This document shows positions 8,160 through 17,845 of a stretch of 64,000 nucleotides of DNA, piece by piece. The translations under genes and the position numbers were made by a program. Source of the DNA: Niastella yeongjuensis (GTDB lineage Bacteria > Bacteroidota > Bacteroidia > Chitinophagales > Chitinophagaceae); assembly GCF_900110245.1 (NCBI RefSeq), contig NZ_FOCZ01000017.1, forward strand, positions 95,352 to 159,351. Reading direction: 5' to 3'. The notes below the pieces were generated by a model. The model was not told the origin of the DNA and did not search any database. It worked only from the letters and a program-made list of their open reading frames with translations. Position 1 is the first letter of the stretch; each line of letters begins with the position of its first letter.

Positions 8160-9197
8160 TTACGTCATTTCCCCCGGAATAACGGTGATATTTGTCTTAT
8201 GACCACCACGCAACACCTGCACGCTTATTCTTTGCCCAATAGTTTTTTCATTCAATTGTTTATGCAGGTCATCAATAGAACCAATGGAATGATCGTTAAA
8301 CCCAACTATGATATCGCCGGTGTGCAGTTCACTGTTATAGGCGTTAATATCGGCTTCTATTTCTGAAATGTACACACCGGTGCGTTTTTCCAACCGGTTG
8401 GCGGCGATCATGCGTTCGGTTAAGTTAACCAGTTGACCGGCCAGTCCGAGATAACCCCGTTTTACCCTTCCCTGCATAATGATCTTGCCACTAACATAGG
8501 CCGCTATGTTCGAAGATACCGCGAAGCAAATGCCATGGGCCGTTGGTATCATAGCCGTGTTCACCCCAATAACCTGCCCTAGTGAATTCACCAGCGGGCC
8601 GCCTGAATTACCCGGATTGAGCGACGCATCTGTTTGAATAACATCATCGATCAACCGGCCATCCGATGCACGCAATGTACGGCCCAGGGCGCTCACCACA
8701 CCCGCTGTAACGGTATGTTGCAAACCCAGCGGATTACCAATAGCAATGGCTATTTGCCCGGCATGCAGCTGGTCGCTGTTGGCAAATGACAATGCTTTCA
8801 GGCTGTTCTCATAAATTTTAAGAACGGCAATATCGGTGCTGCGGTCGCTGCCTTTTAATTCGGCAGTTACTTTTCGCCCATCGGCCAGGGACACTTTTAT
8901 AGTGCCTGCACCTTCAATAACGTGGTGATTGGTAACAATAAATCCATCTGAAGAAATGATAAAGCCAGAACCGCTGCCTTGCGTTTCGCGCTCCTGTCGC
9001 GTACGCCGGTCTACTATTTTTTTAGCGACCTCAATGTGAACAACTGATTCTGCTATACTACCTACAACGCCGGTAATGGTTTGTGAATACGCATCCAACA
9101 GCTCATGATCGGTATGTTGTATAAATTGAAGAGGAGTATCTATCGTTTGCATGGACATACAACCGGCAAAATATTTACCAGAAGCATTTTGCGCCAT
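8160..9197 (-). CDS. HtrA/DegP-like S1C serine protease with one PDZ domain
   Basis: The protein has 345 residues. The trypsin-like domain holds an intact triad: His92 (TNHHV), Asp122 (STDIAVL) and Ser198 (GNSGGP). A single PDZ domain follows (about residues 250-340). The N-terminus lacks an obvious signal peptide, which is unusual because most DegP-type proteases work in the periplasm; a cytoplasmic housekeeping role is possible. The neighbouring downstream gene is a divergent-function esterase 63 bp away. Confidence 0.88.
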   Translation of the reverse strand: MAQNASGKYFAGCMSMQTIDTPLQFIQHTDHELLDAYSQTITGVVGSIAESVVHIEVAKKIVDRRTRQERETQGSGSGFIISSDGFIVTNHHVIEGAGTIKVSLADGRKVTAELKGSDRSTDIAVLKIYENSLKALSFANSDQLHAGQIAIAIGNPLGLQHTVTAGVVSALGRTLRASDGRLIDDVIQTDASLNPGNSGGPLVNSLGQVIGVNTAMIPTAHGICFAVSSNIAAYVSGKIIMQGRVKRGYLGLAGQLVNLTERMIAANRLEKRTGVYISEIEADINAYNSELHTGDIIVGFNDHSIGSIDDLHKQLNEKTIGQRISVQVLRGGHKTNITVIPGEMT

Positions 9198-9219
9198 GTT
9201 GACACAATAAACCCAGGAA

Positions 9220-9693
9220 CTACTGCCGTTTCAACAAAGAGTCTGCCTGTTGCAGGGCCGAAAAGATGTGTTCTTTTACCGTAGTTACTTTATTCCTTTC
9301 ACCTTCCAGGTATTTAATACGCAGCTCTTTATTATCAGCTACTGAATCGAGTTTAAACTGCTGCATCCAGGTATCCATTTCAGTATCCGCATTTGTGAGG
9401 TCGGTGTGTAAACTGGTCAATGCCTGTTTGTAGGCTGCATCCACTTTTTTAGCGGGTAGTTTATTAAGGCTATCTAATTGACTGGCAGTTTCTTTTATAT
9501 TTCCCCGCAGTTTACCCAGTACAGCCATGCCGGCATCGTGGCCCTTCATCACTTCATGGAACAAGGTATCTTCCCGGGTCTTTAAAGCAGGGGCATATCC
9601 GTTTTTGTGTTCGGCATGTTCATCATGAGCCGCATCATTACAGGCAACTGCAAACAGGCCAAAACTTACCAATGCTATAATAAACCGCGACAT
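9220..9693 (-). CDS. small helical lipoprotein, unknown function
   Basis: A lipoprotein of 157 residues: signal peptide ending in the lipobox FAVAC, then a His/Glu-rich stretch (NDAAHDEHAEHKNG) that might bind metal, then mostly predicted helix with an even spread of charged residues. I do not recognise a named family. It lies 22 bp upstream of the HtrA-like gene on the same strand and is probably co-transcribed with it, which hints at an envelope-stress context (inference). Confidence 0.7.
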   Translation of the reverse strand: MSRFIIALVSFGLFAVACNDAAHDEHAEHKNGYAPALKTREDTLFHEVMKGHDAGMAVLGKLRGNIKETASQLDSLNKLPAKKVDAAYKQALTSLHTDLTNADTEMDTWMQQFKLDSVADNKELRIKYLEGERNKVTTVKEHIFSALQQADSLLKRQ

Positions 9694-9817
9694 AAATATG
9701 TTAGTTTTAGATATTTAAAAAATCCGGTCAAAGTTAACCCCTTTTATACGCTGGCGGCTTTTAAATCCGTTTAATAACAGGGTTTACCTATTTTCGCACC
9801 ATTAATCCTGCAGAGTA

Positions 9818-10351
9818 ATGGCTAATTGTTTGCGGCTGACCTTGTTAGCAATCATCGTGTTTATACAAACCGGTACTGCTCAAATAAAACCGGAGCCAAA
9901 ACCGGCCCCCATTTTCAGACTGGGCGCTACGGTTTCGTTTGGATTATCAAATCTTGCAAGTAATCATGTTGGTATTGGCGGTATCGTAGGCGCCGAAAAA
10001 TTGGTTTCCAAATACTTCGCAGCAGAAATAGAAGCCTCTTATAATTACTTCACGGGCGACAACGCCATTTATTCAGATGCTAAAAATAAGTCCTACGCCA
10101 TTCCGGTGCTGGCGGGCATAAAATATTATCCCCTTTCTAATGTGTATGCCTCCCTGCGAACCGGGGGCATTTATTTTCTCCTGAACAACATGTCGAAACC
10201 CCGGGCCACCATAGGGTATGGCGTTGCCGGTGGCATAAACCTGCCTCAAAAAACCAACCGCCTCAACGTACAGCTGTCCTATACCGGCTTTCAGTATGAT
10301 GCTATTAGCCGGGGATATGCTACATTAGCAGTCGCTATTATCATTAGATAA
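9818..10351 (+). CDS. outer-membrane beta-barrel protein
   Basis: The protein has 177 residues with a signal peptide (to about residue 22, ending GTAQ) and alternating hydrophobic/aromatic strands typical of the 8-stranded porin-like family (outer membrane protein beta-barrel domain). The terminal strand ends in ...LAVAIIIR rather than an aromatic residue. Function is unknown. A near-consensus -7 element TATTTTCG lies at 9789-9796. It precedes paaZ by 58 bp on the same strand but need not belong to its operon. Confidence 0.7.
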   Translation: MANCLRLTLLAIIVFIQTGTAQIKPEPKPAPIFRLGATVSFGLSNLASNHVGIGGIVGAEKLVSKYFAAEIEASYNYFTGDNAIYSDAKNKSYAIPVLAGIKYYPLSNVYASLRTGGIYFLLNNMSKPRATIGYGVAGGINLPQKTNRLNVQLSYTGFQYDAISRGYATLAVAIIIR

Positions 10352-10409
10352 TAAACGATTCATTCCGGCTCAGCCGGGACCATTGGAAAAAACAAAAACT
10401 ACATTTTGA

Positions 10410-12455
10410 ATGAAAAAACTGGGCAACTATGTAACCGGCCGGTGGATCACCGGTGACGGGAACGGACAGGCATTGTACAATGCGGTAAATGGCGAAACGA
10501 TTGGCTTTGCTTCTACCCGCGGTCTCGATTTCAAAGCCATCCTTGATTATGCCAGAAAAACCGGCAACCCTGCCTTGCGTAAACTCACTTTTCACGAACG
10601 CGGCCTCATGCTAAAAGCGCTGGCGTTACATCTCCGCAATCATCTCGACAAGTTCTATTCCATCAGTTATAAAACCGGCGCTACCAAAGCCGACAGTTGG
10701 GTTGATATTGAAGGCGGCATCGGAAACCTGTTTTCCTATGCTTCATTGCGCCGCAAATTCCCTAACGAACCCTATTGTGTTGATGGTGATGCCATCTCCC
10801 TTGGCAAAGGCGGCACATTTATGGGCCAGCATATACTGGTACCCAAAGAAGGCGTGGCGGTTCATATCAATGCATTCAATTTCCCGGTGTGGGGTATGCT
10901 GGAAAAAATTGCAGTGAACCTGCTGGCTGGTATACCGGCTGTTGTTAAACCAGCCACTATTACAAGTTACCTTACCGAAGCGGTGGTACAGGAAATAATT
11001 GCCTCTGGTATTTTACCCGAAGGATCGTTGCAACTGTTATGCGGTTCTGCCGGCGATCTGCTCGACCATGTAACTGCCCAGGACGTAATAACGTTTACCG
11101 GTTCTGCATCAACTGGTTTGCAATTAAAATCACACCCACGCGTACTGGCAGAAAACGTTCCTTTTACCATGGAAGCCGATTCGCTCAACTGCATTGTGCT
11201 GGGTGACGATGTAACCCCCGAGATGCCCGAATGGGATATCTTTATAAAAGAAGTTCGTCGTGAAATGACCACCAAGGCCGGACAAAAATGTACGGCTATC
11301 CGCCGCATCTTTGTTCCGCAAAATAAAATGGAAGATGTTTGGCTGGCATTGGGAAAAGCGCTCAGCCAGACAACCATCGGCAATCCTGAAAATGAAAAAG
11401 TGCGTATGGGTTCCCTGGCCGGACAAAGCCAGCGCGAAGAAGTACTGGCACAGGTTCAAAAATTACTGGCCTCTTCACAAATCGTTTATGGTTCGCTCGA
11501 CAGTGTGCAGGTAGTAGACGCCGATGCTAAAAAAGGCGCCTTTATGAGCCCGCTGTTATTAATGAACGAAAAACCGTTCGACAGCGAAGCCGTGCACAGT
11601 GTAGAAGCGTTTGGTCCCGTTAGTACCATTATGCCATACAGTACCACTGAGGAAGCGATTGCATTGGCCAAAAAAGGAAAAGGTTCACTGGTTTGTTCTA
11701 TTGTTACTGCCAATAATAAAATTGCCCGCGACTACGTATTGGGCGCCGCTGCCTGGCATGGCAGAATATTGGTACTGAATAATGAATGCGCTAAAGAAAG
11801 TACCGGTCATGGTTCGCCGTTACCCATGCTGGTACATGGGGGGCCCGGGCGCGCCGGTGGCGGTGAAGAAATGGGTGGGGCCAGAGGAGTTAAACACTAC
11901 ATGCAACGCGTTGCCCTGCAGGGGTCACCTACCGCTATTACCGCTATCACCAATGTGTACCAAACCGGTGCACAAACACGTGAGGACGAAAAACATCCGT
12001 TCAGGAAATACTTTGAGGAACTGCAGATCGGCGATACGCTCATTACCCATAAACGAACCGTTACCGAAGCTGACATTGTAAACTTTGCCAATGTAAGCTG
12101 GGACCATTTTTATGCGCATACCGATCATACTTCCTTACAAGGCACCATATTTGAAAAACCGGTTGCCCACGGCTATTTTATCTTAAGTGCCGCTGCCGGG
12201 TTGTTTGTTGATGCTAAAAAAGGACCGGTACTGCTTAACTACGGACTGGAAGAATGCCGGTTTGTAAAACCTGTATATGCCGGGGCCACCATTGGCGTAC
12301 AACTTACCTGTAAAGAAAAAATTGAGCAGGAGAAAAAAGACGAGAACGATATAGCCAAAGGCATTGTAAAATGGCAGGTAGAGGTTTCAGACGAAACCGG
12401 CGAACCCGTTGCTGTTGCCACCATTCTCACTATGGTTGCAAAAAAATCACAATAA
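10410..12455 (+). CDS. paaZ: PaaZ: oxepin-CoA hydrolase / 3-oxo-5,6-dehydrosuberyl-CoA semialdehyde dehydrogenase
   Basis: A fusion of 681 residues: an N-terminal aldehyde dehydrogenase (about 1-510) with the catalytic Cys294 in GQKCTA and Glu255 in TMEADS, and a C-terminal MaoC-like hydratase (about 530-681) with the Asp/His pair in FYAHTD...KPVAHGYF. Both active sites look intact. PaaZ opens the oxepin-CoA ring in phenylacetate degradation and oxidises the aldehyde. The enoyl-CoA hydratase that follows (12581) fits the same pathway, but paaABCDE, paaK and paaJ are not in the window, so the pathway genes are split. Confidence 0.93.
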   Translation: MKKLGNYVTGRWITGDGNGQALYNAVNGETIGFASTRGLDFKAILDYARKTGNPALRKLTFHERGLMLKALALHLRNHLDKFYSISYKTGATKADSWVDIEGGIGNLFSYASLRRKFPNEPYCVDGDAISLGKGGTFMGQHILVPKEGVAVHINAFNFPVWGMLEKIAVNLLAGIPAVVKPATITSYLTEAVVQEIIASGILPEGSLQLLCGSAGDLLDHVTAQDVITFTGSASTGLQLKSHPRVLAENVPFTMEADSLNCIVLGDDVTPEMPEWDIFIKEVRREMTTKAGQKCTAIRRIFVPQNKMEDVWLALGKALSQTTIGNPENEKVRMGSLAGQSQREEVLAQVQKLLASSQIVYGSLDSVQVVDADAKKGAFMSPLLLMNEKPFDSEAVHSVEAFGPVSTIMPYSTTEEAIALAKKGKGSLVCSIVTANNKIARDYVLGAAAWHGRILVLNNECAKESTGHGSPLPMLVHGGPGRAGGGEEMGGARGVKHYMQRVALQGSPTAITAITNVYQTGAQTREDEKHPFRKYFEELQIGDTLITHKRTVTEADIVNFANVSWDHFYAHTDHTSLQGTIFEKPVAHGYFILSAAAGLFVDAKKGPVLLNYGLEECRFVKPVYAGATIGVQLTCKEKIEQEKKDENDIAKGIVKWQVEVSDETGEPVAVATILTMVAKKSQ

Positions 12456-12464
12456 CATTTAATT

Positions 12465-12496
12465 AAGGACTTGCAGGCAACTGCGGGTCCTTGTTT
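12465..12496 (+). terminator. hairpin after paaZ
   Basis: A stem of about 11 bp with one bulge (AAGGAC...GGTCCTT, GCAG/CTGC, GCAA loop) lies 9 bp past the paaZ stop. The following T-tract is poor, so termination may be partial, leaving some read-through to the hydratase gene. Confidence 0.45.
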
Positions 12497-12580
12497 ACTG
12501 TAGTATTTAATAACTTTATATAGCTGATCTGGCAGATTGGACTGCTATTCCTCATCTCTTTGTCTAAATAAACTTATTTT

Positions 12581-13345
12581 ATGTCAGGATATGTAAAATC
12601 GCATATTGATCATAATGGCGTAAATACCATTGAATTTTATCATCCTCAAAGTAATTCCCTGCCTGGTAAACTGCTTGAAGAACTGGCGCAAACCATTCAT
12701 GGTGCCGGTAATGATGAAGACACCAAAGTAATTGTGCTGCGGTCGGTTGGTGAAAAAGCATTTTGTGCCGGCGCTTCTTTTGATGAACTGGTGGCCATTA
12801 AGAACCAGGAAGAAGGTACCCAGTTTTTTAGCGGCTTTGCAAACGTGCTCAATGCCATGCGCAACTGCCCGCAATTTATTATAGTTCGTATACAGGGCAA
12901 ATGTGTGGGTGGTGGTGTTGGTATTGCCGCGGCTGCCGATTACGCCATTGCACTGGAGGGCTCTGATATTAAATTAAGTGAACTGGCTGTTGGCATTGGT
13001 CCGTTTGTAGTAGGGCCTGCAGTTGAAAGAAAAATAGGAACGGCTGCTTTTGAAAACCTGGCCATCGATGCTACCATGTGGCGCAATGCAGAATGGGCTA
13101 AAAAGAAAGGGCTGTTTTCTGAATTGCATGCCTCCGTTGAAGATATGGATGAATCTATTCAACGTTTATCCTATAACCTGGCGCACAGCAATCCGATGGC
13201 AATGGCAGAAATGAAAAAAATGTTCTGGAAAGGCACTGAGCACTGGGACACCTTATTACATCAACGTGCTGTTATCAGCGGCAAACTGGTATTGAGTCAA
13301 CACACGCGTTCTGCCATTGAAAAATTCAAAGCAAAAGTAAAATAA
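12581..13345 (+). CDS. enoyl-CoA hydratase/isomerase family protein
   Basis: Crotonase-fold protein of 254 residues. The oxyanion-hole segments are visible (FCAGASFDEL and GGGVGIAAAADYAIA), and a glutamate lies in the KLSELAVGIG loop. It would hydrate or isomerise an acyl-CoA double bond. Position 125 bp downstream of paaZ suggests a role as the phenylacetate-pathway hydratase/isomerase (PaaF/PaaG-like), but sequence alone does not separate this from a general fatty-acid or branched-chain hydratase. Confidence 0.85.
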   Translation: MSGYVKSHIDHNGVNTIEFYHPQSNSLPGKLLEELAQTIHGAGNDEDTKVIVLRSVGEKAFCAGASFDELVAIKNQEEGTQFFSGFANVLNAMRNCPQFIIVRIQGKCVGGGVGIAAAADYAIALEGSDIKLSELAVGIGPFVVGPAVERKIGTAAFENLAIDATMWRNAEWAKKKGLFSELHASVEDMDESIQRLSYNLAHSNPMAMAEMKKMFWKGTEHWDTLLHQRAVISGKLVLSQHTRSAIEKFKAKVK

Positions 13346-13353
13346 ATACCCCT

Positions 13354-13387
13354 AACCGTGCCACGGTGTAGCAGTCGTGGCACGGTT
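13354..13387. terminator. perfect 12-bp hairpin between hydratase and glycosylase genes
   Basis: AACCGTGCCACG pairs with CGTGGCACGGTT around a 10-nt loop, 9 bp after the hydratase stop and 8 bp before the next ATG. The T-tract is weak. Its arm shares the core TGGCACGGTT with the terminator at 26269-26307. Confidence 0.6.
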
Positions 13388-13395
13388 ATGTTATT

Positions 13396-14025
13396 ATGCT
13401 ACAATTCAACGACGATAACTTTCAGTCCTTTTGTAATGAACTGGCTGAACGGGACCCTATCTTTAAAAACATTTTACAGCAACACAGCTATCCACCCATG
13501 TGGACACGGCCAGCCAGTTTTGCCACCCTTATACATATTGTATTGGAGCAACAGGTATCACTGGCATCGGCAAGGGCTGCCTTTAACAAGCTGAAAGAAA
13601 AGATAGGACAAATTACCCCGGCCCGTCTGCTGCAGTTAACAGATGAAGAATTGCGGGCGTGTTATTTCAGCCGGCAAAAAACAGTATATGCCCGGCACCT
13701 GGCCGAAGCATTTATATCAAAGAAAATTCAACTGAATAAATTAACTACCTCGCACGACGATGTTGTGCGGGGTACTTTAACACAGGTAAAAGGCATTGGC
13801 GACTGGACGGCTGATGTGTACCTGTTGTTTGCCCTGCAACGCACCGATATATTTCCCATTGGCGACCTGGCCATGGTAAATGCGTTAAAAGAAGTAAAAC
13901 AATTACCAGCAAAAACTCCCCGGGAAGACATCTTATTACTGGCGGAACCCTGGCGGCCGTATAGAGGAATTGCCGCCTATTTGTTGTGGCACCATTACAT
14001 AAAATCAAAGAATATTAAATTATAG
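13396..14025 (+). CDS. DNA-3-methyladenine glycosylase, AlkA-like (HhH-GPD)
   Basis: Base-excision repair glycosylase of 209 residues. The helix-hairpin-helix LTQVKGIGDWTADVYLL and the catalytic Asp in the following IGDLAMVNAL segment define the HhH-GPD superfamily, and the general layout is of AlkA type, removing alkylated purines. It lacks the N-terminal AlkA domain of E. coli (282 residues), as many Bacteroidota versions do. The gene ends tail-to-tail with nhaD, overlapping it by 11 bp. Confidence 0.88.
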   Translation: MLQFNDDNFQSFCNELAERDPIFKNILQQHSYPPMWTRPASFATLIHIVLEQQVSLASARAAFNKLKEKIGQITPARLLQLTDEELRACYFSRQKTVYARHLAEAFISKKIQLNKLTTSHDDVVRGTLTQVKGIGDWTADVYLLFALQRTDIFPIGDLAMVNALKEVKQLPAKTPREDILLLAEPWRPYRGIAAYLLWHHYIKSKNIKL

Positions 14026-15337
14026 CCTGCTGCAACAGGAATACCCCAATCCCTGCCAGATACCCGAGCAACGCCAGCCAGGCAATCTTCCGCATGTACC
14101 AGAAAAATTCTATCTTCTCTATACCCATGGCAGCTACGCCGGCTGCAGAACCTATAACCAACAGGCTGCCACCGGTTCCGGCACAATAAGCCAGAAAATG
14201 CCAGAAAAAATGATCGGTGGGATATCGATCCAGGCCATACATCCCCATTGAAGCGGCTACCAGCGGAACGTTATCAACGATGGAAGACAAAACTCCGATC
14301 ATACTAACTATTATGGTAGCATTGCCAATATGTTCATTCAGCTGTGTGGCCATGTTCATTAACGCGCCAACAGATTGTAATGCAGCTACGCTTATTAAAA
14401 TACCCAGAAAGAAAAGGATGCTGGGCGTATCTATCTTACGCAGGGCATGTAAAACCGACAAAAAGTGTTTATCCTGCATATCCTTGCGGTGATGCAGGAT
14501 CTCTGTGATCACCCACATAATTCCCAGCCCCATCAACATGCCCATGAACGGCGGCAGATGCGTGAATGTTTTAAAAACAGGTACCAGCAATAAGATCAGG
14601 ATGCCTGATACAAAAACAATATTCCTTTCGCGCACCGGCGTCTGCGGTTTAATGGTCTTTGCTTCTTCGGTTCCACCCACTTCAACAGCGCCCCGCATAC
14701 GAAAGCTGAGTACCAACATGGGTATTACGGCGCAGGCAATACTGGGCAAAATTACATTCGCTATAATTTTTACACTGGTGATCTGACCGCCGATCCATAA
14801 CATGGTGGTGGTAACATCACCTATGGGTGAACAGGCGCCGCCTGCATTGGATGTAATTACCATTATCCCGCAGAAAAGTAATCGTGCCTGTTTGTTGCGG
14901 ATCAGTTTTCTTACCAACGATACCATTACAATGGTTGCAGTAAGGTTATCCAGCACAGCAGAAAGTACAAACGACAAACTACCCATCAACCACAAGAGGT
15001 TTACTTTTTTGGTAGTCTTAATGCGGTTGGTGATCACCTCGAACCCATCGTAAGAATCGACAAGTTCCACAATGGTCATGGCGCCCAATAAAAAGAACAG
15101 AATGCCGGCAATATCGCCCAGGTGGGTGGCAAGTTGTTCGTTTACGACGTGTTTATTGGATGTATTGATCATATACACCACCCAGCACAGGACCCCGGTA
15201 ATAAGGGCCGAAGCGGCTTTATTCAACCTGATAACATGTTCCAAAGCAATGGCCATGTATCCCAGCAAAAAGATGATCAATATAACTGTAACCATTAGAC
15301 CCGTTTGTAAAAGAAATGCCTTCTGTACAGAAGGCAT
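14015..15337 (-). CDS. nhaD: NhaD-type Na+/H+ antiporter
   Basis: Integral membrane protein of 440 residues with about eleven hydrophobic helices, belonging to the ion transporter (IT) superfamily. The segments VLDNLTATIVM, GGACSPIGDVTT and SSIVDNVPLVA are typical of NhaD, including the paired Asp-Asn residues in the membrane. It exchanges Na+ or Li+ for protons, keeping cytosolic pH and sodium in balance. Its 3' end overlaps the DNA glycosylase gene on the opposite strand. Confidence 0.92.
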   Translation of the reverse strand: MPSVQKAFLLQTGLMVTVILIIFLLGYMAIALEHVIRLNKAASALITGVLCWVVYMINTSNKHVVNEQLATHLGDIAGILFFLLGAMTIVELVDSYDGFEVITNRIKTTKKVNLLWLMGSLSFVLSAVLDNLTATIVMVSLVRKLIRNKQARLLFCGIMVITSNAGGACSPIGDVTTTMLWIGGQITSVKIIANVILPSIACAVIPMLVLSFRMRGAVEVGGTEEAKTIKPQTPVRERNIVFVSGILILLLVPVFKTFTHLPPFMGMLMGLGIMWVITEILHHRKDMQDKHFLSVLHALRKIDTPSILFFLGILISVAALQSVGALMNMATQLNEHIGNATIIVSMIGVLSSIVDNVPLVAASMGMYGLDRYPTDHFFWHFLAYCAGTGGSLLVIGSAAGVAAMGIEKIEFFWYMRKIAWLALLGYLAGIGVFLLQQAII

Positions 15338-15363
15338 TATATAGTTAAAGATACAAAACCGTA

Positions 15364-16119
15364 TTAAATATTCAAACCACCGCAGGCGCTGATCACCTGT
15401 CCTGTAATATACGAGCTCATATCAGATGCGAGGAACAAGGTAGTGTCGGCAATTTCTCCGGCACTGCCAAAGCGGCCTAAGGGAATTTTTTCCAGGAATG
15501 CTTTTGCACCATCGCCATCTTTCAGGTAATGGGTCATATCGGTTTCAACAAAACCGGGTGCAATAGCGTTGCACCGTACATTGCGGCTGCCCAGTTCCAA
15601 TGCTACCGATTTGGTAAAACCAATAATACCGGCTTTACTGGCGGCATAGCTGGATTGCCCGGCATTACCACGTACCCCTACAATCGAACTCATGTTAATG
15701 ATGGAGCCTTTTCTGGCTTTCATCATGGGGCGAATAACCTGTTTGGTCATATTGAAAACACTCTTCAGGTTTATATCCATCACTTCGTCCCATTGTTCGG
15801 GCGAAAGGCGCAGTAACAGGTTATCTTTTGAAATACCGGCATTGTTCACGCATACATCTACGGTACCGAACTCTTTTACCACATCGTTTACAAAGGTTTC
15901 GCATTCAGCGAAATTACCCGCATTGCTTTTATACGCTTTGGATTTTACGCCCAGTGCTTTTATTTTTTGCTCCAGCTGAGCGGCCTTTTCGGCACTGCTG
16001 TCGCTAACATAGGTAAATGCTACGTGAGCGCCATGTTCAGCCAGTTTATACGCAATAGCTTCGCCAATGCCACGGGCTGCACCGGTTACAATAGCAATTT
16101 TTCCTTCTAATAATTTCAT
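15364..16119 (-). CDS. fabG: 3-oxoacyl-ACP reductase FabG
   Basis: Short-chain dehydrogenase of 251 residues with NADP-binding TGAARGIGEA, NNAG, and the catalytic Ser-Tyr-Lys set (SSIVG ... SSYAASK). Length and motifs match FabG, which reduces 3-oxoacyl-ACP in fatty-acid elongation. It is not within a fatty-acid gene cluster here. An exact -7 element (TACTTTTG, minus strand) lies at 16139-16146, 19 bp upstream of the ATG. Confidence 0.9.
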   Translation of the reverse strand: MKLLEGKIAIVTGAARGIGEAIAYKLAEHGAHVAFTYVSDSSAEKAAQLEQKIKALGVKSKAYKSNAGNFAECETFVNDVVKEFGTVDVCVNNAGISKDNLLLRLSPEQWDEVMDINLKSVFNMTKQVIRPMMKARKGSIINMSSIVGVRGNAGQSSYAASKAGIIGFTKSVALELGSRNVRCNAIAPGFVETDMTHYLKDGDGAKAFLEKIPLGRFGSAGEIADTTLFLASDMSSYITGQVISACGGLNI

Positions 16120-16138
16120 AGTATCGTATTTGGGTGAG

Positions 16139-16146
16139 CAAAAGTA
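16139..16146 (-). promoter_or_regulatory. fabG -7 promoter element
   Basis: TACTTTTG on the minus strand, an exact TAnnTTTG match in the usual distance from the fabG start. Confidence 0.5.
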
Positions 16147-16169
16147 CAGGAAATGCCAATGCAGGGGTG

Positions 16170-17690
16170 TTACAGTGAGAGTATTTCTTCGATATACTTA
16201 CGGTCGTTGCTCAACCGGGGCACTTTATGCTGTCCGCCCAGTTTACCCTTGCTTTTCAACCAGGTAGTAAACACTCCTTTTGAGAGTGATCTCACCAATG
16301 GTTCGCGCAGGGCTATATTTTTATGACGTTTGGCCTCGTAATCGCTGTTTACACTTTTCAGGGCGCTGTCCAGTTCAGTGGCAAAATGACCCAGATCGTG
16401 GGGTTCTTTTTCAAATTCTATCAACCATTCATGACCGCCATTGCCGCTGTCGCTAAAATAAACCGGAGCAGCAGTATAGTCGTTTACAATGGCGCCGGTT
16501 CTTTCACTGGCTACTGCTATGGCTTTATCGGTATTGTCAACAATCACTTCTTCGCCAAAGGCATTCATAAAGTGTTTTACCCGGCCACTCACTTTTATTC
16601 TGAAGGGGTGCAGGGAAGTAAATTGCACGGTATCGCCTAACAGGTAGCGCCATAAACCACCGTTGGTAGTTACTATCATGGCATAATTCTTACCGAGCTC
16701 CACATCCTGCAAACCTATGGTTTCCGGATGTTTTTTACCATATTCTTCAATGGGCATAAACTCCATAAAAATGCCATGATCGGTAAACAGCAACATGCCA
16801 TCTTCACCGGGTATATCCTGGGCGGCAAAAAATCCTTCACTGGCATTATACATCTCCAGATAATGGATCGGTTTGCCTATCAGTTTCTGAAATTGTTCTT
16901 TATAGGGTGTAAACGATACGCCGCCATGCATATACAATTCGAGGTGCGGCCATACTTCGGCCATGGTGCTTTTACCAGTTAATTCCAGTATGCGGCGAAA
17001 CAAAACCAGCGTCCAGGTGGGCACGCCGGAAATAGAAGTAACATTTTCTTTTATAGTGCTGTAAGCCAGCTTTTCAATCTTGCTTTCCCATTCATCCATC
17101 AAGGCTATGCTGAGATCGGGGACCCGTAACCAATGCCCCCAGAATGGTGAGTTTTGCAATAACACAGCACTCAGGTCACCATACTGGGCATCGGCATTCA
17201 GCGGGTTAATGGTATGGCTTCCGCCAATAACCAACCCCTTACCGGTTAACAGGTCCGAATCGGGATTGAACTGGTAGTACATCGTCAGCACATCCTTGGC
17301 TGCCTTGTAGTGGCAGTCTTCAAGGCTTTCATCCGTTACCGGAATGAATTTACTTTTATCGCTGGTAGTACCGCTGCTTTTGGCAAACCAGTACACCGGT
17401 GTATTCCATAACAGGTTCTGCTCGCCATGCATAATACGTTGAATGTAGGGCTGCAGGTCTTCATACTCATGTATGGGAACCCTTTGCTTGAAGGTTTTTA
17501 CATTGAACAGGGCAGAGAAGCCATACTTCCGGCCAAATTCTGTATACTGGGCAGAAGTGACCAGGTCCTGCAACACCTCACGCTGGGCGTCTACAGGATT
17601 ATTCTTCCATCCCTCTATGCGCCACAGGCGCATACGGGCCAATGATGATATGGCAGGCGATAATAATCTCACTAATGAAGATTCACTCAC
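16170..17690 (-). CDS. GH3 auxin-responsive promoter family protein (acyl-adenylating enzyme)
   Basis: The protein has 506 residues and belongs to the GH3/JAR1 family of the adenylate-forming superfamily: AKSSGTTSDKSKFIPVT is the ATP-binding P-loop, YNASEGFFA the second motif and YLLGDTVQF the third. In plants these enzymes join amino acids to jasmonate or auxin; bacterial members are common in Bacteroidota and their substrates are unknown. Start is GTG. The gene is 51 bp upstream of fabG on the same strand, suggesting a link with acyl metabolism (inference). Confidence 0.9.
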   Translation of the reverse strand: MSESSLVRLLSPAISSLARMRLWRIEGWKNNPVDAQREVLQDLVTSAQYTEFGRKYGFSALFNVKTFKQRVPIHEYEDLQPYIQRIMHGEQNLLWNTPVYWFAKSSGTTSDKSKFIPVTDESLEDCHYKAAKDVLTMYYQFNPDSDLLTGKGLVIGGSHTINPLNADAQYGDLSAVLLQNSPFWGHWLRVPDLSIALMDEWESKIEKLAYSTIKENVTSISGVPTWTLVLFRRILELTGKSTMAEVWPHLELYMHGGVSFTPYKEQFQKLIGKPIHYLEMYNASEGFFAAQDIPGEDGMLLFTDHGIFMEFMPIEEYGKKHPETIGLQDVELGKNYAMIVTTNGGLWRYLLGDTVQFTSLHPFRIKVSGRVKHFMNAFGEEVIVDNTDKAIAVASERTGAIVNDYTAAPVYFSDSGNGGHEWLIEFEKEPHDLGHFATELDSALKSVNSDYEAKRHKNIALREPLVRSLSKGVFTTWLKSKGKLGGQHKVPRLSNDRKYIEEILSL

Positions 17691-17845
17691 GGCAAAATAA
17701 AGAATTTGGAGGAATAAAAGTAAGTACCATCCCAGTCGGCATAAATATACTTATACTGACTGAAATATGACCAAAATCACTAATAACTAATTGACACACT
17801 ATCCTTTAAATTGCAATAAATGGACCAGCGTGCCCATGAGGTCAA

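Noticed and set aside
10344..10595. Minus-strand ORF opposite the start of paaZ and similar shadow ORFs
   Set aside because: They lie in other frames of well-supported genes and show no domain or signal.
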